DNA from: Muribaculaceae bacterium
Lineage (GTDB): Bacteria > Bacteroidota > Bacteroidia > Bacteroidales > Muribaculaceae
Assembly: GCA_017940245.1 (NCBI GenBank)
Contig: JAGAYZ010000013.1
Span: forward strand, 1 to 63,844
Reading direction: 5' to 3'
DNA: 63,844 nucleotides
Numbering within the stretch: position 1 is the stretch's first letter; every line of letters begins with the position of its first letter. The translations under genes and the position numbers were made by a program. Below are positions 1 to 8,415 of the stretch, piece after piece. The notes beneath the pieces were generated by a model. It was not told where the DNA came from and did no database searches. It was given only the letters and a program-made list of their open reading frames with translations.

Positions 1-3
1 GCT

Positions 4-31
4 TATAGCCTATAGCCTATAGCTTAGAGCC
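4..31. repeat. short tandem heptamer array at window edge
   Basis: Four consecutive 7-bp units read TATAGCC, TATAGCC, TATAGCT and TAGAGCC, ending three bases before the stop codon of the amidase gene. The array may continue to the left of the window. It lies just 3' of a minus-strand gene; no function can be read from it. Confidence 0.7.
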
Positions 32-33
32 TA

Positions 34-2553
34 CTAGATCTTCAGGATGAGGTTGATGATGGAATTGACGTCGCTCACGTCGATCTTGCCGTCACCATTC
101 ATGTCGGCCTTTCCGGGATAGTCGGTCGGCAGTTTGGTCTTGAGAATGATGTTGATCACGGCGTTGACATCGCTCACATCCACCTTGCCGTCGCCTGTCA
201 CGTCGCCCGTCACGGTGTCGTCGTCGAGCTGAATGTCGTCGAGCGAAGCGGTCTGTTCCTCATTGTTGTAGTGGACATACTTGAGGTCGTCGAACCAGAA
301 GTCGCCCTCCCACGCTGCGCTGGGGTTATCGGGGTCATCGTCTTCAAACTCCTCGACCGTTCCGCGCCACAGCCAGATGGCATCGTAGCGCCAAATGCCG
401 CTCACCCAGGTCTCGGTACCGCTCACGATGGTGCTTTCCTCGTTGTAGAGGTCCCATGCTGAGTTTTTCCAACCGCGATCCAGTGTGGTGGTGTTGCGGC
501 GCTTCACTGTGCCTTCGTCGCTGCGCATGCGCACGCTGTGCCCGGTCCAGTGGTTGCCTCCGTCGCCATACACATAGGCTTGCACCACGGCATCTTTGCT
601 CTTGGTGGCACTGAGGTAGGTGGCGTCGGTGGCGCGGCAATAGATGCGCAGTGCCCAGTAGGCATCGGCCGTCATGGGATCCCACACATAGTGCACGTGG
701 TAGCTCGACGGTATGTCGGCACGGTGCACACGGCTGGCATCGCGTTCCATGGTCTGCTCTTCGGAGGTGGTGAAGCCTTTCGAAGAACCGCTGCCGGCAG
801 GTGTGAACCACTGGCTGGGGTCATACTCGCCGATGAGCGCGGTCTCGTCTTTCACGCTGCGGTATTCGCTCAGGAACTTGAACACTTTGCCCTCGGGGTT
901 GACGTTGCCGGCCATGTCGGCGAAACCACCCTTGACGGTGACCTTGAAGCACTTGTCGCGGGGCAAATCCTGGTTGAGGAAGAAGTGGAGCACGCTGGCA
1001 TCACGAATCACCTCGTGGGTGAGTCGGCCTTCGTACTTATTGCCGTCGGCATCTTCCACGACGATGGCATCGGCGGCCTGGTCTTCATTCCAGTTCAGTT
1101 CTTCGTTATACTCGATGCGAATCACGGGGCGCACGGTGAACCGCTCGGTGGTGTTCTCCTCGGGCGTGGTGCTGGTGATGTAGGGCGCAGTGACATCGGC
1201 AGGCATGGTAATCAAGTCAAAGACGAAGTCGCCTCCTGCCACGCCGTCGCCGTCACCGTCGAGCAGTTGTCCCGTCTCGCTATTCTTAGCCACATCGCCA
1301 CGGATGGTGATGGTGTAGAACATGTCGTCGAGCAACTGGCTCAGGTTCACACGCAGGGTGTAGTCGTTGTCCCACGAGAGAGTGACCACTCCGTTGTTGT
1401 TGATGCTGAAAGCCTGCTCCACGCTCTGGCGGTCCATGTTGCGCGAGAAGGTGAGCACCATGTCGTAGCGAGTGTTCACGTTGTCGGGGTCGGCGATGCT
1501 GTTGCCGGTGATGGTGGCGGGAGCCTCGCTGGTGAGCTGCACGTTGGCCCAGGTCACGTTATTGCCCGAAAGGCCCTGCGGGTCGCTCTGCATGGTCACC
1601 GTCTTAGTGGTGCTGGTATACCCGGGGCAGCTGTAGGTGATCTCGTAAGTCTCGCCCGGGGTGAGGTCGTCGAACAAGAAGAATCCGTTGTGCACGATGT
1701 TGGCATTGCGCACATACTGGCTAAACGTAGACTCGAAGGTGTCGGTAATGTAGGTCTTGCCGTTCACGGTCACCGTCACGCCATCGATGCCTTGTCCGTT
1801 CTCGCTATTGGTGACCACGCCGGCCAGCATCACCTGGTCGGGGCGTTCCAAGTTGCGATACTGCATGATGGAGCGGAAAGTGCCGAAGGCTTCCAGACGC
1901 TTGTAGTCCTCGTTGATGTTGAGTCCCTGCTGCACGGGATGAGTGTGGAAACCGCCCTCACTGAGCAGTGAGGCCATGTTGGTGCGGCGGTTTACCGAGA
2001 GGTAGGGATACTGGTTCTCGTGGGTGTCCACATCGCCGTTGTAGAAGACGCGGTCGTAGTAGTTGCCGCGCGTGCCGGTGTTATACATCACGCTGGTGAG
2101 GTTGGGACACAGGATGTCGCCATAGGCTTTGCCGCCGTGCGGCGTCTTCTCAATGTACTGGCCGTTGAGTTTCCATCCGCCGAACAGGGTGACGGTGGTG
2201 TTCGGTCCGCTTCCGGCATCGCTGTGGATGCTGTAGAAGAAGTCGGCTCCCCATGCGTTGGCCATGTCGGAGCGCTCGTCCAGGCTCACGTTGTCCTGAT
2301 CATCGTCGCGTGTCATCTGGATGGTGGTCTCGTTGGCTGTGGTGTAGCGGAACAGGAAGTCGCGCGTGGCCAGTCCGACGCGCAGCACCTTCTGGGCCTC
2401 GCTGTAGCCATAGAGTCCGGTGTTCTCGTGTCCGGAGTGTCCCGGGTCGATCCACAGTTTGAAGTCACCCCAGTCCTGCTTGAGTTGTGCACTGGCACCG
2501 ATAGCCATGCAACCTAGTGCCACGGCCATCATATATCTGCTAAGAGTCTTCAT
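34..2553 (-). CDS. secreted Zn-dependent N-acetylmuramoyl-L-alanine amidase with Ig-like domains and C-terminal dockerin
   Basis: Predicted to cleave the amide bond between MurNAc and the stem peptide of peptidoglycan. A signal peptide ends near SAQ (residue 23). The Amidase_3 domain follows (about 30-235) with all four expected residues visible: His39 in WIDPGHSG, Glu52, His110 in YSIHSDAG and Glu199 in LLSEGG. Next come a carboxypeptidase-regulatory-like beta domain (about 240-345), two SbsA-type Ig-like domains (about 345-565) and a beta-rich module (about 570-765). Residues about 781-839 hold two dockerin type I-like Ca-binding repeats (DVTGDGKVDVSDVN and DMNGDGKIDVSDVN). At 839 aa it is much larger than housekeeping amidases. 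It starts 7 bp after the beta-propeller gene and is probably co-transcribed. The amidase call is strong; the dockerin partner is unknown, and no cohesin occurs in the window. Confidence 0.88.
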   Translation of the reverse strand: MKTLSRYMMAVALGCMAIGASAQLKQDWGDFKLWIDPGHSGHENTGLYGYSEAQKVLRVGLATRDFLFRYTTANETTIQMTRDDDQDNVSLDERSDMANAWGADFFYSIHSDAGSGPNTTVTLFGGWKLNGQYIEKTPHGGKAYGDILCPNLTSVMYNTGTRGNYYDRVFYNGDVDTHENQYPYLSVNRRTNMASLLSEGGFHTHPVQQGLNINEDYKRLEAFGTFRSIMQYRNLERPDQVMLAGVVTNSENGQGIDGVTVTVNGKTYITDTFESTFSQYVRNANIVHNGFFLFDDLTPGETYEITYSCPGYTSTTKTVTMQSDPQGLSGNNVTWANVQLTSEAPATITGNSIADPDNVNTRYDMVLTFSRNMDRQSVEQAFSINNNGVVTLSWDNDYTLRVNLSQLLDDMFYTITIRGDVAKNSETGQLLDGDGDGVAGGDFVFDLITMPADVTAPYITSTTPEENTTERFTVRPVIRIEYNEELNWNEDQAADAIVVEDADGNKYEGRLTHEVIRDASVLHFFLNQDLPRDKCFKVTVKGGFADMAGNVNPEGKVFKFLSEYRSVKDETALIGEYDPSQWFTPAGSGSSKGFTTSEEQTMERDASRVHRADIPSSYHVHYVWDPMTADAYWALRIYCRATDATYLSATKSKDAVVQAYVYGDGGNHWTGHSVRMRSDEGTVKRRNTTTLDRGWKNSAWDLYNEESTIVSGTETWVSGIWRYDAIWLWRGTVEEFEDDDPDNPSAAWEGDFWFDDLKYVHYNNEEQTASLDDIQLDDDTVTGDVTGDGKVDVSDVNAVINIILKTKLPTDYPGKADMNGDGKIDVSDVNSIINLILKI

Positions 2554-2560
2554 GATTTCA

Positions 2561-3412
2561 TCAATAATTTAAGTCAATAACATAAATGGCTCCGTCGGTG
2601 TCGTTGTCGAAGGCAATGTGCTTGCCATCGGGCGACACGGCCAGTGTAACAGGAATGGCATCGGTCGAGGTGGTGATGCAGGAGGCGGCACCGGTAGTGG
2701 TGTCGATGCAATAAATGTCGCTCTGCGTGAACACGTCGCCGTTATCGGCGATGCGAGCGGCCATAATGTGGTGGCTGTCGGGCATCCAGCTGGGATGCGA
2801 ACCGCGGCCCAGTGCCTTGAGGTCGCTGCCGTCGGTGTTGCACACCATGAGTCCCTTGCCCACGATTTGGAAGGCAATCTTGCGGCCATCGGGCGAGAGA
2901 ACGGGGTTAAGCACCATTTTGCCCTCAAAGGCGTTGAGTGATGCAATGCGGCGGGTTGCGTTCATGGGGTCGTCCACCATGATTTGGAGCAGGTTCCCTC
3001 CGCCACGGGTCACGCTGGAACGCTTGAAGTTGCGTTCGGCCGCACCAGTCTGTGTGATGGCTCCAGTCGTGACATTCACTTGTTCTACACGCGTCATGCG
3101 GCGCTGATTCACCATGGTCCATGGGGTGGACACAATTACGTTCTCACCGGTCCAGGCCATCTTGTAGCCGGCACCGTTGGCGTCGGATACTTGTCTCAGG
3201 TTTGTCCCGTCGGCATTGGCCACAAAAATACCGGTGAAATTGTCGCCGGTCACAGCAATCTGTGACCCGTCGGGCGACCACACGGGAGCCATCAGTCCAG
3301 CTTCGGCCTTGAGCAGCAAGCGCGGCTCGCTGAACGAGCTGGGCCGCTGGGCGAGCATGCTCCCGCAGCAAAGCAGCAACGAGGCTGCAGTCAGTAGTAA
3401 CTTACCTTTCAT
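2561..3412 (-). CDS. exported TolB-like PD40 beta-propeller protein
   Basis: A 283-aa protein with a signal peptide ending near SMLAQ (about residue 22). It then carries repeated blades of the PD40/WD40-like TolB type, seen as recurring SPDG motifs (WSPDGSQIAVTGD, LSPDGRKIAFQ, VSPDGKHIAFDND). Such propellers bind proteins or peptides in the periplasm, and no catalytic domain is attached. The blade style matches the N-terminal propeller of the neighbouring S9 peptidase, so the gene could have come from such a peptidase by loss of the hydrolase half (inference). It lies immediately upstream of the amidase gene on the same strand. Its substrate is unknown. Confidence 0.75.
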   Translation of the reverse strand: MKGKLLLTAASLLLCCGSMLAQRPSSFSEPRLLLKAEAGLMAPVWSPDGSQIAVTGDNFTGIFVANADGTNLRQVSDANGAGYKMAWTGENVIVSTPWTMVNQRRMTRVEQVNVTTGAITQTGAAERNFKRSSVTRGGGNLLQIMVDDPMNATRRIASLNAFEGKMVLNPVLSPDGRKIAFQIVGKGLMVCNTDGSDLKALGRGSHPSWMPDSHHIMAARIADNGDVFTQSDIYCIDTTTGAASCITTSTDAIPVTLAVSPDGKHIAFDNDTDGAIYVIDLNY

Positions 3413-3470
3413 TTGTGATTGAAATTTGGTTGAAATTTTTTGAAAATTGGTTCTTAAATCATAATGTGTG

Positions 3471-3478
3471 TAAAGTTA
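3471..3478 (-). promoter_or_regulatory. weak -7 element candidate for the beta-propeller/amidase unit
   Basis: The minus strand reads TAACTTTA, one base off the Bacteroidota -7 consensus TAnnTTTG, about 59 bp upstream of the propeller start codon. The same variant precedes the S9 peptidase gene. Confidence 0.35.
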
Positions 3479-3577
3479 GGCAAGATTTTTGAGATGTGCA
3501 AGATTTTGTTGCCAAATGTGTAAAAAATCATGGTAATGGGTTGAAAAATAAATGCAAGAGGTGGCGAATTGTAAAGA

Positions 3578-3666
3578 AGCGAGCCTGCTTCGCGACCCGT
3601 GTTGCGCGGCATGAAACCAACTAATGTGTTTCGAGTGCCGTCGACGAGCCGTGAAGCAGGCTTGCT
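3578..3666. repeat. long imperfect inverted repeat between S9 peptidase and propeller genes
   Basis: The 16-nt arm at 3578-3593 (AGCGAGCCTGCTTCGC) is complementary to 3651-3666 (GTGAAGCAGGCTTGCT) except at two positions. Inside the loop, GGCA and GAAAC pair with GTTTC and TGCC around 3609-3640, giving a nested stem. The arms are far more G+C-rich than the surrounding intergenic DNA. No T-run follows on either strand, so it is not a standard terminator. The rest of the 274-bp gap shows nothing else recognisable. Confidence 0.6.
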
Positions 3667-3686
3667 GAGTTTTGCCTTTGGAAATC

Positions 3687-5747
3687 TTAGTATTCCACCT
3701 CGTTGTTGATCATCTGTTGAGTGTCCCAAGGAGCCGGATCTCCGCCCAGCCAGCGGTGGAACCACTCGAGGTGAGCATTGTAATAGACCGGCATCGATTT
3801 CATGGTGCTGGGCCAGTGTCCGTCGTTGCTGAACACGATGAGACGGCTGGGTATGCCCAGGGTCTGCAATGCGTTGAAGTACTGGAGGCTCTGTGTGTAA
3901 CTCACGCGGTAGTCGCGCTCGCCGGTGATGATGAGCGTGGGCGTGGTGAACTCTTTGACCGAAGCTGCCGGGTTCCACTTGCGATATAAATCGCTATTCC
4001 AGGGCTGACCGCCGAACTCATGATTTGGGAACCAGAGTTCCTCGGTAGTGCCCCACATTGATGGCATGTCGTAGACTCCCATCATTGATGCCAAACATTT
4101 GAATCGCTTGGTGTGGCCTTGCAACCAGTTCATCATGAAGCCGCCATAGCTCCATCCCATGGCCGCCATGCGGTCGGCATCGATGTAGCTGAGCCGCGAG
4201 AGGGTGTCGGTGACCAGCATCACGTCTTCAAATACTTTTCCGCCCCAGTCCTCGGAGATGGCCGCACAGAATGCTTGTCCACGACCAGTAGAGCCGTGAG
4301 GGTTGGGATAAGCGACCACATATCCTGCGCCGGGATAAACTTGCCAGTCGCCACGGAAAGAATTCATCCACTGCATTTGTGGCCCGCCATGCACATTGAT
4401 GACCAACGGATATTTCTTGGCCGGGTCGAAATTGTGAGGCTTGACGATGAAAATTTCTACACTATCGCCTGCGGCACCACGAATCCACATTTCTTCCGAC
4501 GGACGGAAATCGACCTCGGCTTCAAGGGCGTCATTGAAGTGTGTGAGTTGAGTGGTTGTGCGTTTCTTGGTGTCGTGCTTGTAGAGTGCATTGGGCTTGC
4601 CGGTGGAACTGGATGTGAAATAGAAAGCGCCACGAGAATCGGTGGTGATGCCACCGGCCACTACATGAGGTATCAGGCGGGTGATTTTTCCTTCAAGTGT
4701 TACTTGATAGATGGGCATATAACCACTCACATCGGCAGTCAAATAGATATTCTTGCTGTCGTTGCTCCAGTCGAAGTCTTCCACCCAGTTGTCGATGGTG
4801 TCGCTCAGAATAGTAGTTTTCCCGCTCGTGCGATCCATGACGGCTAAACGGAAACGGTCGCTTTCATAACCGGGAATGGCTTGGCAGCGATAAGCGATGT
4901 AACGGCCATCGGGACTGTAGAGTGGTGAGCCATCCCATGCCCGGTTGCCAGCGGTGATATTGCGCGGAGCACCACCGTTGACGCTCACTAGCCAGAGGTC
5001 GGCATTGGTAGAGGCTTCGGGGTGGTTGTCGTGGTTGGACACGAAACATAGCTCGCGACTATCGGGAGAGAAAGTAAACAACCGGTCGCCCCCAGGAGTA
5101 AACAGCAGTGAGAAACGGCCAGGGGTGAGGTCGGTCACCTTGCCGGTGTTCAGGTCGCACAGCATGAGATGCACCGCGCGTCCGTCGCTATAACTTGTCC
5201 AGTGGCGATAGAGCAGGCTGTCGGCAATATGGGCTTGCACGCGGCCGGAGTCTTTACTCTTTATGCGGGCCAAGTTTCGGTCGGCATCGGCACCAAACTC
5301 CGGATAGACCTCGGCCGAGAATGCCACATAGCGCCCATCGGGCGAAACAATGCCATCGGCCACACCCAGTTTGTAACTGGTGAGCTGGCGTATCTGTTCG
5401 GTGGAAATATCGTAGGCAAAAAGTTGCATCGTGGTGTCGGGTGCCATGTCGGTGTAGTAGATGCTTTTGCCATCGCTGCTCCATGTCGGGGCATAGCAGT
5501 TTTCGTTGTCAACGATAGTGCGCTCATTGCGGCCGTCGGTGCTTGCCACATGGATGCGATGCACAGCCTTGAGGTCTTTCAGACTGGTGTTGCTGCTCAT
5601 GTAGAGCAATTGCTTGGCATCGGGAGAGAGGCTCACGCTGTTCACACTCCAGATGCGGTAAATGTCGGGGATGGTTACGGCACGTTTTTGTGCCGTGCAG
5701 GCTAGGCCGATCACTACGGCCAAAGCCATGACGATGGTTTTTCTCAT
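3687..5747 (-). CDS. S9 family prolyl oligopeptidase-like serine peptidase
   Basis: A 686-aa exported peptidase (signal peptide about 1-20) built as a beta-propeller (about 25-400) plus an alpha/beta hydrolase domain (about 420-670). The triad is visible: Ser533 in GWSYGGFMM, Asp612 in GERDYRVSY and His644 in NDGHWPS. The family comprises DPP IV-like and acylaminoacyl-peptidase-like enzymes that release short peptides from oligopeptides; which specificity applies here cannot be read. Length and domain order are normal. It is divergent from the P-loop gene at 5874 and has its own upstream region. Probably periplasmic nutrition or peptide turnover. Confidence 0.9.
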   Translation of the reverse strand: MRKTIVMALAVVIGLACTAQKRAVTIPDIYRIWSVNSVSLSPDAKQLLYMSSNTSLKDLKAVHRIHVASTDGRNERTIVDNENCYAPTWSSDGKSIYYTDMAPDTTMQLFAYDISTEQIRQLTSYKLGVADGIVSPDGRYVAFSAEVYPEFGADADRNLARIKSKDSGRVQAHIADSLLYRHWTSYSDGRAVHLMLCDLNTGKVTDLTPGRFSLLFTPGGDRLFTFSPDSRELCFVSNHDNHPEASTNADLWLVSVNGGAPRNITAGNRAWDGSPLYSPDGRYIAYRCQAIPGYESDRFRLAVMDRTSGKTTILSDTIDNWVEDFDWSNDSKNIYLTADVSGYMPIYQVTLEGKITRLIPHVVAGGITTDSRGAFYFTSSSTGKPNALYKHDTKKRTTTQLTHFNDALEAEVDFRPSEEMWIRGAAGDSVEIFIVKPHNFDPAKKYPLVINVHGGPQMQWMNSFRGDWQVYPGAGYVVAYPNPHGSTGRGQAFCAAISEDWGGKVFEDVMLVTDTLSRLSYIDADRMAAMGWSYGGFMMNWLQGHTKRFKCLASMMGVYDMPSMWGTTEELWFPNHEFGGQPWNSDLYRKWNPAASVKEFTTPTLIITGERDYRVSYTQSLQYFNALQTLGIPSRLIVFSNDGHWPSTMKSMPVYYNAHLEWFHRWLGGDPAPWDTQQMINNEVEY

Positions 5748-5781
5748 ATCTTCAGTTTTTAAGTATGACTTGAATCAAGTG

Positions 5782-5789
5782 TAAAGTTA
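5782..5789 (-). promoter_or_regulatory. weak -7 element candidate for the S9 peptidase gene
   Basis: The minus strand reads TAACTTTA, one base off TAnnTTTG, 35 bp upstream of the start codon. It is divergent from the promoter at 5833. Confidence 0.35.
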
Positions 5790-5832
5790 CGGCAAATTTC
5801 TGAAATATGCTGTGAGTTTAGCAAAAAATCAG

Positions 5833-5840
5833 TAATTTTG
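5833..5840 (+). promoter_or_regulatory. -7 promoter element TAATTTTG
   Basis: Exact match to the Bacteroidota -7 consensus TAnnTTTG, 33 bp upstream of the ATG of the exported P-loop gene. Confidence 0.65.
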
Positions 5841-5873
5841 CGCAAATAAGCAAAGAATACCAACTAACAATTC

Positions 5874-6818
5874 GTGATGATGAAAAAACATTTGTTCCTA
5901 ATTCTGGCTATGCTCGCTATAGCTTTCGGAGCTGCGCAAGCCCAAAATCAAGATTGTAACACCGATAATAAAACTTGTGGCCATTGTGGCCATCACCAGT
6001 CGACGATACTCAAAGGAGATGCCGCACTGGACTGGGCAAAAGCGCATGCCGGTGAACTGATTGCAAACTATCTTTCTGCCGCAGGCAATAAACTTGACCC
6101 AGATGAACTGCGCAAGCAGCTCGCTCCCATAGGCTACGACGGTTCTGACGTACCATCTTATCGTAAGGCAGAGAAATATCTGGTAGACACCGTCTACACC
6201 ATCATGCTTGCCGATGCTATGCGGCAAGGAAAAACGAGCATTGTCCTGCTTACCGGCCCTGGTGGGGCGGGCAAGAGCACCAGCACCAAGGCCATGGACT
6301 TTTCGCCCTACGGCATGATTTACGACAGTGCGTTCAATAGTTATCCATCGCTGAAAAAAGCAGTGGATAAGGCAATTAAGGCTGGAATGAAAGATGTGCG
6401 AGTCATTGCCATTTATAATGACTTGCTCACTTGCTTTAAGAATTCAGTGAAGCGCGGGAAGGTGACCAAGCGTTTCTTGGGGCTGGGCTACTTGACCAAT
6501 GCTTTCCGCAGCAATGCCGGTAAGATAGCGATGCTCCAGAAAGAATATCCTCAAGTGGTGATAGACCCTGTGGATAACAGTCATAACTGCGGAGGGCGCC
6601 GTGTAGATGTCGATGAGGCTTTGGCTTGGGATTTCACCGTGTCGCCCCAGTTGCTGAACCACATGCTCACTTACACTCTTTATGAAATATATGAAGGTGA
6701 ACTCACCGGGCAACAAATTGTCTCGGTAGCTAGTGATGCCCAAGCCTTAGAAGGTCTGGACGAGACTGGAAAAGCTCTGGTTGCCGAATTATTGAGGCAA
6801 GTTCAGGCTGCTCGGTAG
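5874..6818 (+). CDS. exported P-loop (zeta-toxin/AAA kinase-like) protein with Cys/His-rich N-terminus
   Basis: A 314-aa protein with a textbook signal peptide (basic start, hydrophobic core, AQA cleavage site at about residue 23). A short Cys/His cluster follows (CNTDNKTCGHCGHHQ, about 28-42). At 128-135 it has a perfect Walker A motif, GPGGAGKS, preceded by a hydrophobic strand (SIVLLT). Overall layout resembles zeta-toxin or small-kinase P-loop folds, with a later strand-like stretch VVIDPVDNSHN. No antitoxin-like gene is adjacent, and no alternative start would keep the Walker A without the signal peptide in a sensible way. P-loop kinases normally need cytosolic ATP, so export is odd. Substrate and function are unknown. 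It converges on the dTDP-sugar operon with a 19-bp gap. Confidence 0.7.
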   Translation: MMMKKHLFLILAMLAIAFGAAQAQNQDCNTDNKTCGHCGHHQSTILKGDAALDWAKAHAGELIANYLSAAGNKLDPDELRKQLAPIGYDGSDVPSYRKAEKYLVDTVYTIMLADAMRQGKTSIVLLTGPGGAGKSTSTKAMDFSPYGMIYDSAFNSYPSLKKAVDKAIKAGMKDVRVIAIYNDLLTCFKNSVKRGKVTKRFLGLGYLTNAFRSNAGKIAMLQKEYPQVVIDPVDNSHNCGGRRVDVDEALAWDFTVSPQLLNHMLTYTLYEIYEGELTGQQIVSVASDAQALEGLDETGKALVAELLRQVQAAR

Positions 6819-6837
6819 GCAGTGTTACGCTTGAAGA

Positions 6838-7968
6838 TTATCGAAATGCGTTGATGATGTGCGCTATGTGGCGTGCATCATCGGTCGTTATGGGGTGGGC
6901 GATGGGTAGGCTCACTACCTGGCTGGCCAGTGTTTCGGTCACAGGTAGTGGTTCGCTGGCTAGATTCTTATAGCAAGGCTGCATGTGGGGCGGTGTTGCA
7001 TAATGAATATCGGTGCCTATGCCATGCTCCTCCATATATGAGCGGAAGCGGTCGCGCTCTTTGACACAAATCACATATTGATGCCACACCTGAGTGGTTC
7101 CTTCAAACATGGCTGGTGTGGTAACCACAGGGTTTGTAATGGCGTCGCGATAAGTCGCGGCGATGTGGTTCCGTCGTTCGGTTTCGGCTGAAATGTGTCG
7201 CAGTTTGACACGTAGCATGGCAGCCTGCAACTCGTCGATGCGGCAATTCAATCCTTGATACACGTTATGATAGCGACGATCGCTGCCATAATTGGCCAGT
7301 GCTCGCACAGTACTTGCCAGTGTCTCGTCGCAGGTGGTGACGGCTCCAGCATCGCCCAATGCGCCTAGATTCTTTGTGGGGTAGAAACTAATGCCAGCCG
7401 CATGTCCCAGGCCGCCCGTTGCCCGGGTTCCATTTAACCCAGTGACTGCTGCCATGGCTCCGATAGCCTGAGCGTTGTCCTCAATGATAATTAAGCCATG
7501 GTTGTGTGCAAGTTCAACAAGAGTCTGATCCCAGCATGGAGTGCCATAGAGATGAACTGGCATGATGGCCTTGGCATGGTGCCGTTCTACCAGACGGACG
7601 GCTGCGTTGCTGTCCAGATTCATGGTATCGGACCTTGGGTCGCACATGATGGGACGGAGGCCGTTGTCGCTCACTGCAAGTACCGAAGCCACGAATGTGT
7701 TACCCGGCACGATAACCGCATCACCTTCGTGCAGACGCCCCAACTCTTTGTAAGCTCGCAGAATGAGACGTAGGGCATCCAGGCCGTTGCTCACAGCCAC
7801 ACAGTGCTGTGTGCCGCACAGTGTGGCGATTTCCTGTTCGAGCATGGCCGTCTGCTCGCCATGCAGGTAGCGCCCCGAAGATATGACGTCGATGGCAGCT
7901 TGTTTGAGTTCTTGTTCAATGGGAGCGTTGGCCTGTTTCAGGTCAAGGAATGGGTATTTCTTGGTCAT
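6838..7968 (-). CDS. DegT/DnrJ/EryC1/StrS sugar aminotransferase, FdtB-like
   Basis: A PLP-dependent aminotransferase of 376 aa acting on a nucleotide-linked keto sugar. The PLP lysine is Lys199 in FYPTKNLGALGD, and the family motif IIEDNAQAIGA is present upstream. The two FdtA-like genes directly upstream suggest that its substrate is a dTDP-3-keto-6-deoxyhexose, giving dTDP-3-amino-3,6-dideoxy-galactose or -glucose (Fuc3N or Qui3N; inference). It is the last gene of the operon that begins with rmlB, 3 bp after the first cupin gene. The acetyltransferase that normally completes the sugar (FdtC type) is not in the window. Confidence 0.85.
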   Translation of the reverse strand: MTKKYPFLDLKQANAPIEQELKQAAIDVISSGRYLHGEQTAMLEQEIATLCGTQHCVAVSNGLDALRLILRAYKELGRLHEGDAVIVPGNTFVASVLAVSDNGLRPIMCDPRSDTMNLDSNAAVRLVERHHAKAIMPVHLYGTPCWDQTLVELAHNHGLIIIEDNAQAIGAMAAVTGLNGTRATGGLGHAAGISFYPTKNLGALGDAGAVTTCDETLASTVRALANYGSDRRYHNVYQGLNCRIDELQAAMLRVKLRHISAETERRNHIAATYRDAITNPVVTTPAMFEGTTQVWHQYVICVKERDRFRSYMEEHGIGTDIHYATPPHMQPCYKNLASEPLPVTETLASQVVSLPIAHPITTDDARHIAHIINAFR

Positions 7969-7971
7969 GGG

Positions 7972-8415
7972 TTACGACTTAGATGAAATGTTGCGGTATT
8001 GTAGGAAATCGGGATATTCTCGGATGTAGTCATCCTCGTTATAATGCTCGGAGGCAAGGCACAAACACACAGCTCCTGAAGAAAAATTCTCCAGCACACG
8101 CCATATTCCAGGCACGATGAGAAGTCCCTGGTATGGACGGTTGAGCGTGATGCGGCGCTGTTGTGTGCCGTCATCGAGCACAACATCGAAGCTGCCGCTG
8201 ATGGCCACAAGCATTTGTTGCAGCGATCTGTGGGCATGCCCGCCGCGCGATTCGCCACCGGGTATGTCATAAAGGTAGTAGACACGGCGTATGTCGAAAG
8301 GAATCGGCGACTGGTTTTCCACCACAGTGAGGTTACCGTTGACATGGTGATGCTTGTCGAGCGTGATAACTTGGCAATGCTCTATTGTTGGTAGGGTTTC
8401 TGGAAGCTGTTTCAT
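7972..8415 (-). CDS. FdtA-like dTDP-4-keto-6-deoxyglucose 3,4-ketoisomerase (WxcM-like cupin)
   Basis: A 147-aa single-domain cupin of the FdtA/QdtA/WxcM family, which moves the keto group of dTDP-4-keto-6-deoxyglucose from C4 to C3. The signature RGGHAHRSLQQ carries the His-Ala-His pair (His60, His62) typical of active members, and the family hallmark VYYLYDIPGG precedes it. It overlaps the second cupin gene by 4 bp (ATGA), suggesting translational coupling. It shares an operon with rmlA, rmlB and the aminotransferase, which together supply the substrate and use the product. Confidence 0.88.
   Translation of the reverse strand: MKQLPETLPTIEHCQVITLDKHHHVNGNLTVVENQSPIPFDIRRVYYLYDIPGGESRGGHAHRSLQQMLVAISGSFDVVLDDGTQQRRITLNRPYQGLLIVPGIWRVLENFSSGAVCLCLASEHYNEDDYIREYPDFLQYRNISSKS

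Noticed and set aside
538-1971. Long plus-strand open frame opposite the amidase gene
   Set aside because: It is a mirror of the high third-position G+C of the real minus-strand gene. It has no promoter and no domain, and its Val/Gly/His-rich composition is typical of antisense frames.
3454-3978. Minus-strand frame across the end of the S9 peptidase and the gap
   Set aside because: Its first part is a shifted reading of the peptidase gene and the rest covers the A+T-rich gap and the inverted repeat. No family features are seen.
5874-6818. Toxin-antitoxin locus reading of the zeta-like gene
   Set aside because: No antitoxin gene is adjacent, the protein carries a signal peptide, and the neighbours are a peptidase and the sugar operon.
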